NCBI GenBank assembly: GCA_024278345.1 | Contig: JAJRTK010000319.1 | Coordinates: 1-9,528, forward strand | Length of the DNA stretch: 9,528 nucleotides | DNA from: a bacterium | GTDB lineage: Bacteria > CSSED10-310 > JAJRTK01 | Reading direction: 5' to 3' | Part shown: positions 1 through 6,440 of the stretch, piece after piece | How the letters are laid out: every line of letters begins with the position of its first letter | How positions within the stretch are numbered: the first letter of the stretch is position 1 | The notes under the pieces: model-generated | Databases searched by the model: none | The model's input: only the letters and a program-made list of their open reading frames with translations | Told to the model about the DNA's origin: nothing | Position numbers and translations under genes: made by a program

Positions 1-855
1 GAAATGGTGGATGTCCTCATTGGCCGTGGCATCGACATGCTTTTTGCTATCGGAGGCGATGGCACGCTCCGCGGTGCATTGGCGATTTGCGAGGAGCTCG
101 CGCGGCGGGGGCAACCCATCGCCGTGGTGGGAATCCCCAAGACCATCGACAACGATCTGCTCTGGACTGATCGAACTTTCGGGTTCGACACCGCTGTTTC
201 CAATGCCCGCATGGCTTTGGAGGCGGCGCACGCCGAAGCCGAAGCGGCCTGGAACGGCGTGGGCCTTGTCAAGCTCATGGGCCGCCACTCGGGGTTCATC
301 GCCGCCCTTGCCACCTTGGCCAGCGGTGATGTGAATTTCTGCCTGGTGCCTGAAGTGCCCTTCACGCTGGAGGGAAGGGGTGGTTTTCTCGACGCACTGG
401 AACAGCGGCTAAAACTGCGAAGACATGCTCTTATTGCCGTCGCCGAAGGTGCCGGACAGGATCTCATTCCTTCGGCGGAACCGCAAAAATCTGATGCCTC
501 GGGCAATCTCAGGCTCAAGGATATCGGGGTATTCCTGCGGGACCAGATCCGGTCGCACTTCCAGCGAATCGGCTGGCCCGTGGACGTGAAGTACATCGAC
601 CCCAGCTACATCATCCGGAGCCTTCCGGCCACATCCCTGGATTCGGAGTTTTGCCTTGCGCTGGGACAACATGCGGTTCATGCCGCCATGGCCGGATGTA
701 CAGGCATCATGATTGGTTTTTGGAATTACCGTTTCGTCCACGTGCCTCTGGAGCTGGCGGTGGGCCGTCGCAAGAGCCTCAGCTACCGTGATGAGGCGTG
801 GCAGCGGGTGCTCGACACGACGGGACAGCCCATCTCATTGGTTGGGGAGAAGTAG
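1..855 (+). CDS. 6-phosphofructokinase, C-terminal part (5' end outside window)
   Basis: Phosphorylates fructose 6-phosphate to fructose 1,6-bisphosphate in glycolysis (cytoplasmic). The frame is open from base 1, so the Met at base 4 is probably internal and the N-terminal part (perhaps 100-150 residues) is missing. Numbered from that Met: phosphate-donor loop GGDGT at 17-21, catalytic PKTIDND at 45-51, substrate motif MGRHSGF at 92-98, and KYIDPSYIIRS at 196-206, the last typical of the long PFK group that includes plant and trypanosome enzymes. The donor-site pair is Gly in GGDGT with Lys in PKTIDND. PPi-dependent enzymes normally have GGDD with Lys, and classical bacterial ATP enzymes have Gly with PGTIDND. 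Trypanosome ATP-PFK shares the Gly/Lys combination, so ATP use is the better guess. The stop is TAG at 853-855; the next gene converges 37 bp away and I see no clear terminator between them. Confidence 0.93.
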   Translation, partial: EMVDVLIGRGIDMLFAIGGDGTLRGALAICEELARRGQPIAVVGIPKTIDNDLLWTDRTFGFDTAVSNARMALEAAHAEAEAAWNGVGLVKLMGRHSGFIAALATLASGDVNFCLVPEVPFTLEGRGGFLDALEQRLKLRRHALIAVAEGAGQDLIPSAEPQKSDASGNLRLKDIGVFLRDQIRSHFQRIGWPVDVKYIDPSYIIRSLPATSLDSEFCLALGQHAVHAAMAGCTGIMIGFWNYRFVHVPLELAVGRRKSLSYRDEAWQRVLDTTGQPISLVGEK

Positions 856-892
856 GAGTGAACCAGCAGGTCTTGGAACCGACGGACGCCAG

Positions 893-2023
893 TCACGGGC
901 GGCTAGCGAAGGCCTCGCTCACGGCTTGGAGCAGCTCGAAACCGTAGTTACCGCCTGGAAAGGCCGGACCTTCCTCGATGGTGGGCTCCAGTGCGGTGCC
1001 TTCATGCCATTCATTGAAGCTCGTAATCCAGACGATCCGCTCTTGGGGGTCCGCGTTGAGCGCCGCCAGGTGTTTGGCGCGGAGGAGGATATCGACGATC
1101 TCTTGCCGGGATTGGGCCAAGACCGGGGGATGGAGGTTGCCGCGAACCGCCCGGTCGTCAAACTGGGGCACGACGGCTGGCATAAAGGCGACGGGCCGGC
1201 CGGACATTCGGTTCCGCACCAGCGGGGCCTCTGCTTGCCACCGCTCGTAGGCGGGAAAAAAGATATCGGCCATCTCTGTCAAGCTCCAACTCGCCTGGCC
1301 GCCCATGCGATCCGAGTCGTACAGGAAATAGGAGCTCACGGCATCAAACGATTCGAGGCGCGACGGTTCGGGGTCTGTGTACCAAACCTCATCGGCGATG
1401 ATGTAGATCGGCGTGCCCAACTCGGCGGTTCGCCGCCGAAGCTCGGCCAGGGTGGCACGCCAGTTCCCGGCGAATGATCGCGTCAAGTAGATCCAAATCA
1501 CCGGACGTCCGTCGATGCGATAGTATTGGGGGTGCCCGAAGAACTCCCGCGCCAGCCGCGTGATGTCATCCACCAACAGTTTGCCGAAACTGGGATCGCT
1601 AAAATCGATGCGATCAGGCGAAAAGTCACCAAATTGCTGAAACCGCTGGATGGTATCGTAAAAGAAACACCACCTGAGCTTGTTCAAGTTCGAGGCCCTG
1701 AGAAAGCCATCCCGAAAATGGGCTTCCGGAATCCAGGGCGAGCTCCACTCCACGGCGGCCACATCGATTCCAGCGGCAGTCATCCATTCGATCTGTTGCT
1801 CGGCGATTGCTCGGTCTCCGGAATTGTAGAACCCCAAGAACGGTTCGTGAGCAACCCCTTTTTCCCAGTGGTTTTGCTCGTCGTACCAGGTATAGTAATG
1901 GACGCCCACCGCTGCCCGTGGGATCTCGGGCTCTGGCTCGGGCTCTTCCTGAACCCTGTCTCCGCAGCCCGCCAGCAAAAGCACAGCCAGGCTCACCGCG
2001 GAAAAAGTCGCCGCCAGCTTCAT
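893..2023 (-). CDS. GH99-like glycosidase (endo-mannosidase-like), predicted lipoprotein
   Basis: A 376-residue protein resembling glycoside hydrolase family 99 (endo-alpha-1,2-mannosidase) and related WbsX-like proteins. The start at 2023 is chosen because GAAGGAG lies 5 nt upstream and the protein then opens with a classic lipoprotein signal (Met-Lys, hydrophobic stretch, LLAGC with the lipidated Cys at 20). The frame stays open further upstream, to 2212, but that extension is repeat-derived sequence. After the Cys comes an EPEPEPE linker, then the HYYTWYDEQNHWEKG block near the start of the barrel, and near the C terminus SFNEWHEGTALEP, with Glu338 and Glu341 in EWHE matching the spacing of the GH99 catalytic glutamates. 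Gly at +2 after the Cys suggests outer-membrane sorting. The likely role is trimming mannose-containing or related glycans at the cell surface; substrate unknown. The ILVBL-like gene lies 313 bp upstream on the same strand, so co-transcription is uncertain. Confidence 0.85.
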   Translation of the reverse strand: MKLAATFSAVSLAVLLLAGCGDRVQEEPEPEPEIPRAAVGVHYYTWYDEQNHWEKGVAHEPFLGFYNSGDRAIAEQQIEWMTAAGIDVAAVEWSSPWIPEAHFRDGFLRASNLNKLRWCFFYDTIQRFQQFGDFSPDRIDFSDPSFGKLLVDDITRLAREFFGHPQYYRIDGRPVIWIYLTRSFAGNWRATLAELRRRTAELGTPIYIIADEVWYTDPEPSRLESFDAVSSYFLYDSDRMGGQASWSLTEMADIFFPAYERWQAEAPLVRNRMSGRPVAFMPAVVPQFDDRAVRGNLHPPVLAQSRQEIVDILLRAKHLAALNADPQERIVWITSFNEWHEGTALEPTIEEGPAFPGGNYGFELLQAVSEAFASRP

Positions 2024-2035
2024 GCAATCTCCTTC

Positions 2036-2062
2036 ATGCCTTGTCATCGAAAGGAAAGGCAT
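2036..2062 (-). promoter_or_regulatory. Leader hairpin abutting the GH99-like gene RBS
   Basis: ATGCCTT (2036-2042) and AAGGCAT (2056-2062) form a 7-bp stem with a 13-nt loop. On the minus strand the stem ends directly against the GAAGGAG ribosome-binding site (2029-2035) of the lipoprotein gene. It could modulate ribosome access. The stem is short and could be chance. Confidence 0.25.
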
Positions 2063-2136
2063 CGATTCGCTCATGCACCAGTCGCCAAGACCAAAGCCCA
2101 AGATTTCTCCGAAACGTCCGTTCGTGATGGGGGTTG

Positions 2137-2172
2137 CGTTCCGCTCGCGGCGGCGGCAATCCGTCCGCCGCC
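2137..2172 (-). repeat. Dispersed GC-rich repeat, copy C (partial)
   Basis: This 36-bp stretch matches the reverse complement of 6360-6395 at 35 of 36 positions. It folds as GGCGGCGG (2149-2156) with CCGCCGCC (2165-2172) around an 8-nt loop. Relative to the copies at 4278-4366 and 6325-6395 it lacks the upstream palindrome. It sits in the 313-bp gap 2024-2336, which otherwise holds the leader hairpin at 2036-2062 and the degenerate repeats at 2195-2352. Confidence 0.75.
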
Positions 2173-2194
2173 ACTCGCCACTTTCACCCCCGCA

Positions 2195-2352
2195 TCTATC
2201 GGAGCGCCCCACTCCTCTTTGACACGCGGATTACAGGGGACACTTTCCCCCCACACCTATCGGAGCGCCCCTGTCAGATGGAGACGGAGGCGGGTTTTGC
2301 CCTGTTACGTCCTGCCTTCGCTAGAGCGTGCCCCTGTCACATGGAGATGGAG
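2195..2352. repeat. Degenerate tandem-like repeats overlapping the 3' end of the ILVBL-like gene
   Basis: CTATCGGAGCGCCCC occurs at 2196-2210 and again at 2257-2271, each preceded by a similar CACTTTC plus C-rich stretch. The second copy continues into CTGTCAGATGGAGACGGAG (2271-2289), which matches 2334-2352 at 17 of 19 positions with a 63-bp offset. That last segment contains the stop codon (2337-2339) and final codons of the ILVBL-like gene. The result is about three decayed units with a 61-65 bp period. The CAGGGGACACTTTCCCC-like segment around 2235-2250 resembles some REP-type sequences, but no transposase is present. Confidence 0.6.
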
Positions 2353-4073
2353 CCCTTGCGAAAGTCGGTTTTTCCAATGTGGGCGTTGATCAGGACCGGG
2401 TGGCCCTGGCGGGCCAGCTCCTTGGCTTGAGATAGGATTTCTGGGATCTCATCCGGTCTTTGGAGCAGAAGGCCACGGCCCCCGAAGCCTTCCGCAACGT
2501 TGTGGTAATCGGTCCTGGCCAGGGCACAGCCCACGTCGTCCTTGAGCACATCGACCTGTTCCCTTGCGATCTGCATCCAGCAGGCGTCGTTTCCCACAAG
2601 AGCGATGACAGGAACCTTGTGCCGAGCGAAGGTGTCGAACTCCGCAATGCTGTAACCAGACGATCCGTCGCCGTAGATGAGCCAGACTTCGGCCTCCGGC
2701 CTCACCAGCTTTGCCCCGAGGGCAAATCCGGCCCCCACCCCCAAGGTTCCGAAGACGCCTGGATCGAGCCACCGGAGCGGCCCACGGGGCCGCACGATAT
2801 AGGAAGCCGTGGCCACGAAATCGCCGCCGTCGGCCACCAGGACGCTTTCCTCATCGAGCTGGCGCTCAAGCTCGGAGCAGAGGGCCAAGGGATTGATCCC
2901 CTCCGTGGGGGCCTCGGCCTTTTTCTGGATCTCGGTATCCCTCTCCTGGTCCCGCCGTCGGAGGGTGTGGATCCAATCGTCCCAACCACGATCCCGCTCT
3001 GGAAAGCCTTGGGCAAGCCGCCTCAAGAAGCGACCGGGGTCTCCGGGCACCCCCAGATTCGGCCGGCGATTCTTCGTCAGATCCCGGCGGCTCCGGTTCG
3101 CCGAGATGAGCGTGGCTCGCCCGATATGGCGGCCGTAGTCGAGACGAAAGTCGCAGGGAACCCCCGCCAGGATGACCAGGTCGGCCTCTTTGAGGGCATC
3201 TCTGCGCTTGTGCCGCATCTGGAGGCGATGCCCGGCTCCCAGCAGCCCGCGGGCCATCCCCGACAGGTAGACCGGCGCGCCGATCTTCTCCACGGCCAAG
3301 ACCAGGTCGTCAATGGCAGCGGGCTCCAAAAGGCTCTGGCTCCCAAGGAGGAAGAGCGGCCTTTTGGCCGTTTCCAGTTTTTTCGTGGCCTCCAAGATTC
3401 GGACGCCTGATGGCCCGTGTGGCTCCGGAAACTGCTGCTCAGGCGAGGCTCCCGCCTCCTGACTTCCAGCAAAGACGCGCTTCACGTGCCACTGGAGGTA
3501 CCACTCCAGGAACTTCTCCGACAGACGTTTCTTCCGGTCGCTGCCGGTTTTGGCGCCATACCAGCTTTGGACCAGCTCGCCGTCGTAGAGGAGGTCCACG
3601 GGGATCTCCACAAAGACGGGGCCTGGAACGCCATGGGCGGCCACTTGGAAGGCTCGCTCCAGGACCCGCGGCAGGTGGCGGACCTTTCCCACGCTGGTCG
3701 CCCATTTGACGTGGGGCCGCATGAGAGCCATCTGGTCGATATCCTGGAGAGAGCCGCGACCCTTCAAAACGGTCGCCGTGGCGCCGCCCAGGAGGATCAG
3801 GGGCGACTGCGCCATCTGGGCATTCTTCACCGCCGTGATGGTGTTCGTGACTCCTGGGCCAGCAGTAACGGCCGCAACGCCCGGTATTCCCGTCAGCCGA
3901 GCCACCGCATCGGCAGCGAACACGGCATTCGCTTCGTGCCGGACATCAACGACGCGAATCCCGCGCTGCTTCGCCCCCACCAGTATGGGGGAGATATGCC
4001 CGCCGCATAGGGTAAAGAGAAACTGGACTCCCCGCGCTTTGAGAACATCAGCTACCAACTCTCCGCCGTTCAT
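2337..4073 (-). CDS. Thiamine-diphosphate enzyme, ILVBL/HACL2-like (2-hydroxyacyl-CoA lyase type)
   Basis: A 578-residue member of the acetolactate synthase superfamily of ThDP enzymes. From the start at 4073: N-terminal pyrimidine-binding domain with GGHISP near 24-29 and catalytic Glu47 in [18 protein letters not shown], then TAGPGVTNT; a central domain; and a C-terminal ThDP/Mg domain with [15 protein letters not shown] (GDGS at 468-471) and Asn495 in VGNDACW. The GGHISP block, the VGNDACW block and the [10 protein letters not shown] tail recall, from memory, animal ILVBL (HACL2), which cleaves 2-hydroxyacyl-CoA to formyl-CoA and an aldehyde, more than IlvB or Gcl. No small-subunit gene is adjacent, which argues against acetolactate synthase. 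The start at 4073 is preferred because AGGAG lies 9 nt upstream. Alternative Mets at 4100 and 4166 lack such a site, and the one at 4100 falls inside a strong hairpin. The bacterial substrate is unknown; oxalyl-CoA decarboxylase-like chemistry is an alternative. Confidence 0.9.
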   Translation of the reverse strand: MNGGELVADVLKARGVQFLFTLCGGHISPILVGAKQRGIRVVDVRHEANAVFAADAVARLTGIPGVAAVTAGPGVTNTITAVKNAQMAQSPLILLGGATATVLKGRGSLQDIDQMALMRPHVKWATSVGKVRHLPRVLERAFQVAAHGVPGPVFVEIPVDLLYDGELVQSWYGAKTGSDRKKRLSEKFLEWYLQWHVKRVFAGSQEAGASPEQQFPEPHGPSGVRILEATKKLETAKRPLFLLGSQSLLEPAAIDDLVLAVEKIGAPVYLSGMARGLLGAGHRLQMRHKRRDALKEADLVILAGVPCDFRLDYGRHIGRATLISANRSRRDLTKNRRPNLGVPGDPGRFLRRLAQGFPERDRGWDDWIHTLRRRDQERDTEIQKKAEAPTEGINPLALCSELERQLDEESVLVADGGDFVATASYIVRPRGPLRWLDPGVFGTLGVGAGFALGAKLVRPEAEVWLIYGDGSSGYSIAEFDTFARHKVPVIALVGNDACWMQIAREQVDVLKDDVGCALARTDYHNVAEGFGGRGLLLQRPDEIPEILSQAKELARQGHPVLINAHIGKTDFRKGSISM

Positions 4074-4077
4074 TTCT

Positions 4078-4144
4078 TCCGTCTCCTGGCCATCGGTCAT
4101 CGGTGGCAGCTTTGGCGGCCACCGATGACCGGGTCCGTCTCCTG
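4078..4144. repeat. Perfect inverted repeat flanked by 11-bp direct repeats (possible miniature insertion)
   Basis: TCCGTCTCCTG occurs perfectly at 4078-4088 and 4134-4144. Between them lies a perfect 14-bp inverted repeat, arms 4094-4107 and 4118-4131, with a 10-nt loop. This has the form of a short palindromic insertion (about 45 bp between the direct repeats) with a target duplication. On the minus strand the direct repeat reads CAGGAGACGGA, and the gene-proximal copy supplies the ribosome-binding site of the ILVBL-like gene. The hairpin would therefore sit in the mRNA leader a few bases upstream of that site. I do not recognise the element. Confidence 0.7.
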
Positions 4145-4277
4145 CAAACAGTCCCGTGCAAACCAAGCTAGCAAGAACCTACCAGATTCGGCTGGGAATC
4201 TTGGAATGCTCCATTGTGGGTCTCATGGCGGATCGCGAGACAGGTTTGGGAACAGGGTTGGCCACGCTTTTAGGGCA

Positions 4278-4366
4278 CGGGACCCGGGTCCCGGACGATG
4301 AGAGGCGGACGGCGGCGGACGCGGGGAACTCGTTCCGCAGGCGCGGGTCCGTGCCGACGGGAGCGG
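4278..4366 (+). repeat. Dispersed GC-rich repeat, copy A
   Basis: It begins with a perfect 16-bp palindrome CGGGACCCGGGTCCCG (4278-4293). An 18-bp block GGCGGACGGCGGCGGACG (4304-4321) is identical to 6353-6370. Positions 4320-4366 match the reverse complement of 9402-9448 at 39 of 47 positions without gaps, ending in GACGGGAGCGG. It lies in the divergent gap 4074-4506. The remainder of that gap holds the hairpin at 4078-4144, otherwise unremarkable sequence at 4145-4277, and the upstream region of the Uma2 gene. Confidence 0.75.
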
Positions 4367-4424
4367 ACCACAACCATCAGAAGGAAAAGCGATTTTCATA
4401 AAAAATGATGCCCTGAAGGCATTC

Positions 4425-4430
4425 TATAAC
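4425..4430 (+). promoter_or_regulatory. Possible -10 box for the Uma2-family gene
   Basis: TATAAC matches the sigma-70 -10 consensus at five of six positions and lies 77 bp upstream of the start codon, in a locally AT-richer stretch. No good -35 hexamer is present at 16-18 bp spacing, so this is tentative. A small hairpin (ATGCC/GGCAT, 4408-4422) lies just upstream. Confidence 0.25.
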
Positions 4431-4506
4431 CTTCGTTTGGCGCATTGAGGACTCCCTATGGTACTTTAGTTCTCGGGCGACGAGTATTTTATCAAGGAGG
4501 CCTGTC

Positions 4507-5202
4507 ATGCCAGCCCAGGTGATGGTGAAAGAGCCTCGGTCGCGGCGGGAACCGGAGATCGAGTATCCCGCATCGGATGGAAAGCCCATGGCTGAAAGCG
4601 ATACAGCTCGGGACCTGATGTTCGACATCATCGACATTCTGAAGCATCACTTTGCCAAAGAGGCCAACGTCTACGTGTCCGGGGACATCCTGCTCTACTA
4701 CGAGGAAGGAAATCCGCGGAAGAGCGTTGCTCCGGATGTCTTGGTGACGAAAGGAATTCCCGCCGGCCGGCGGAACGTCTACAAGCTGTGGGAGGAAGGC
4801 AAGGCGCCAGACTTTGTCCTGGAGGTCACCTCCAAAACCACCTGGCAAACTGACCACTTTCACAAGCCGGCTCTCTACCACTCCCTGGGGATCCGGGAGT
4901 ATTTCCTGTTCGATTGGACGGGGGGATGGCTTTCCGGCGGGCCTCTGATGGGCTATCGGCTCAATGGGCTAGAGTACCACCCCATCGAGCCGACAGAAGA
5001 AGGACGCTTGTTCTCGGAAAGCCTGAACCTTCTCCTGGAAGCCAGGGCGGGCTGGCTAGACCTTCTGGATCCCGCCACGGGAAAAAGGCTCCTGACCTCG
5101 CCGGAGAGGGCGGAGCAAGCGCAAAAACAGGCGGATCGGCTGGCGCGGAAGCTTCGGGAGCTTGGGTTTGATCCCAGTGATTTGGTTTCTGAGAGTCCAT
5201 GA
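4507..5202 (+). CDS. Uma2-family (DUF820) PD-(D/E)XK putative endonuclease
   Basis: A 231-residue protein with the Uma2 layout. The core includes Asp77 in VAPDVLV, then PDFVLEVTSK with Glu106 and Lys110 as the expected PD-(D/E)XK metal and catalytic residues, followed by the family-typical block ending in YHSLGIREYFLFD (124-136). The C-terminal 35 residues are charged and probably helical (AEQAQKQADRLARKLRELG), a tail common in this family. The start is well supported by AAGGAGG at 4494-4500 with 6-nt spacing. The biological role of Uma2 proteins is poorly known; they are usually annotated as restriction-endonuclease-like and are often multicopy. No methylase, antitoxin or transposase neighbour is present, so it stands alone, between repeat-rich gaps on both sides. 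The catalytic core looks intact. The family call is firm; nuclease activity is inferred. Confidence 0.88.
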   Translation: MPAQVMVKEPRSRREPEIEYPASDGKPMAESDTARDLMFDIIDILKHHFAKEANVYVSGDILLYYEEGNPRKSVAPDVLVTKGIPAGRRNVYKLWEEGKAPDFVLEVTSKTTWQTDHFHKPALYHSLGIREYFLFDWTGGWLSGGPLMGYRLNGLEYHPIEPTEEGRLFSESLNLLLEARAGWLDLLDPATGKRLLTSPERAEQAQKQADRLARKLRELGFDPSDLVSESP

Positions 5203-5483
5203 AGCACCTGTTCGGCCTCGTCCTGTTCATCCTGCTTCCAACCATAACTTGCGATTCACGAGCGATTTAGATCCTGTGAGAATGTGAACTCCCGTCTAGG
5301 GGGCGGTTTTCAACCCACCCGTGCATTTACGTTGTCGGGTCGGCCGACGAGGACGCCGTTGGGGGCCGAGCGTCAGCGAGAGCCGCCGAAGGCGCCACCG
5401 ATGGATCGGCTGCCGCGGTAGAGACGTGATGGCCATCCACGTAAAGCGGGACACTTCATGGATTGTGGAAATACCAATCGTCC
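5203..5483. other. Intergenic region without a supported gene
   Basis: No reading frame here has recognisable protein features or a convincing ribosome-binding site. TTTACGT (5326-5332) and ACGTAAA (5439-5445) form short inverted arms 106 bp apart, and CCGAT/ATCGG flank a 2-nt gap near 5399-5410. This could be a decayed mobile element but nothing confirms it. Confidence 0.4.
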
Positions 5484-5741
5484 GGGGATTCCATCCCCAG
5501 GCAGGGCTTTGCCCTGTACCCACCAGGGATCTAGCTGCGGACCCGTTGCAATTGGAAGGCAACGAGGGCCTCGTCCATCGTTTCGGCCACCTCGTAGAAT
5601 CCGGGCGCTACCCCAGGGCCTCCGGCCCTGGAACCCGGCGGAGGCTCTGCCTCCAAACCTCCGCTGGGAGCGCTGCTCCCAGACCCACGCCAGGGAGCTA
5701 GCTCCCTGGACCCACATTTATGTACGACGCTCCGCGTCGTA
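5484..5741. repeat. Array of near-perfect short-loop hairpins with ACCC linkers
   Basis: Perfect inverted repeats occur at 5484-5498 (6-bp stem, loop TCC), 5502-5516 (6 bp, TTT), 5613-5631 (8 bp, TCC), 5640-5654 (6 bp, TCT), 5664-5682 (8 bp, GCT), 5690-5709 (a 20-bp palindrome) and 5723-5741 (8 bp, TCC). A degenerate unit lies around 5523-5544. ACCC follows several of them within a few bases (5518, 5633, 5683, 5710). Stem sequences differ from one another while the architecture is conserved, which suggests selection or copying of structure rather than a simple tandem duplication. Reading frames across this area give low-complexity translations and are not credible genes. Confidence 0.8.
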
Positions 5742-5796
5742 GGGTGGCCGGAACGATGGACATAGCCGGCAACGAATTCCCCACCCACGTTTTTGT

Positions 5797-5815
5797 ACGC
5801 TGCGCGTCTTTTTTT
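5797..5815 (+). terminator. Weak possible intrinsic terminator
   Basis: ACGC/GCGT around a TGC loop is followed by C and seven T residues (5809-5815). The 4-bp stem is short for an intrinsic terminator. It would act on plus-strand transcripts coming from the Uma2 gene about 600 bp upstream or from the hairpin array. Confidence 0.2.
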
Positions 5816-5909
5816 GGTTTTGTTGCGTTCCCGGCTAAGTGGATACCCGACGTGATGAGAGTTCTGGGTTTTGGGAGTCGCCCTGGAATCCTTGCGCAGC
5901 CAGCCGGAA

Positions 5910-6299
5910 TTACCTGTCGAGGACGTGGTGATGAGGGACGAAACAGGCGAATTCCCCGGAAAAAACTTCCTTTTCTTCGCGGAGAACGGTGACCTGAATG
6001 ATTCGTTTCGTTCCGTCGCTCTTTTGGACGGTGGCCCTGGCCACCAGGTGGTCCCCCACGACGGTTGGCCGAAGAAACTTCGTCGTCGCCTTTCCCAGGA
6101 CGACAGTGGGCTCGTTGACGGCAAGCATGGCGGCATAATCGGCCAGCCCGAAGGTAAAACCTCCATGGACCAGGCCCTTTTCGTCGGCGGCCATTTCCGG
6201 GATAAGCTCCAGCTCGACTTCGGCTTGGCCCGGTTTCAGGGAAACCGGAATCCCGCACAAGCGGCCATTGATCTCTCTGTGCGTTTTTTGTGGATCCAT
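5910..6299 (-). CDS. PaaI-like hotdog-fold thioesterase
   Basis: A 129-residue single hotdog domain, normal length for the PaaI/YbgC-like acyl-CoA thioesterase group. It is predicted to hydrolyse an acyl- or aryl-CoA thioester in the cytoplasm. The signature is HGGFTFGLADYAAML at 45-59, the start of the long hotdog helix, with His45-Gly-Gly and Asp54 at the usual positions. Later KATTKFLRPTVVGDHLVARATV matches the central strands (compare PaaI-type 'KFLRPA..GD.L'). The C terminus is FSGEFACFVPHHHVLDR. The site upstream of the start at 6299 is weak (GGAAAAGAAAG directly before ATG). NrdJ lies upstream on the same strand, 141 bp away, with a dispersed-repeat copy between, so any operon link is loose. 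The natural substrate cannot be told from sequence. The ILVBL-like gene is another CoA-type enzyme in the window but lies on the far side of the Uma2 gene. Confidence 0.88.
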   Translation of the reverse strand: MDPQKTHREINGRLCGIPVSLKPGQAEVELELIPEMAADEKGLVHGGFTFGLADYAAMLAVNEPTVVLGKATTKFLRPTVVGDHLVARATVQKSDGTKRIIQVTVLREEKEVFSGEFACFVPHHHVLDR

Positions 6300-6324
6300 C
6301 TTTCTTTTCCAGATATGGAGTGGG

Positions 6325-6395
6325 GGCCGGGGCCCGGGATCCCGGCAAACCCGGCGGACGGCGGCGGACGGATTGCCGCCGCCGGGAGCGGAACG
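6325..6395 (+). repeat. Dispersed GC-rich repeat, copy D
   Basis: It contains the palindrome CCGGGATCCCGG (6334-6345), the 18-bp block shared with copy A (6353-6370), and 6360-6395, which matches the reverse complement of 2137-2172 at 35 of 36 positions. GGCGGCGG (6360-6367) pairs with CCGCCGCC (6376-6383) to form an 8-bp GC stem. It fills most of the gap between NrdJ and the thioesterase and may act as a transcriptional or mRNA-stability element. Confidence 0.75.
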
Positions 6396-6440
6396 GAACG
6401 GTAAGAGATGCTAGCACGGTGTCCGAATTGGTGCCGTCCC

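Noticed and set aside
713-2389. Long plus-strand open frames (713-1477 and 1526-2389)
   Set aside because: They run antisense to the GH99-like gene, have low-complexity translations rich in Arg, Pro and Ser, and lack recognisable domains; the minus-strand gene has clear family motifs.
2460-4010. Plus-strand open frames over the ILVBL-like gene
   Set aside because: They are antisense shadows of a high-GC gene whose minus-strand product has full ThDP-enzyme motifs.
5484-5741. CRISPR array
   Set aside because: The repeated units differ in sequence and are themselves palindromes; there are no identical direct repeats with uniform spacers and no cas genes.
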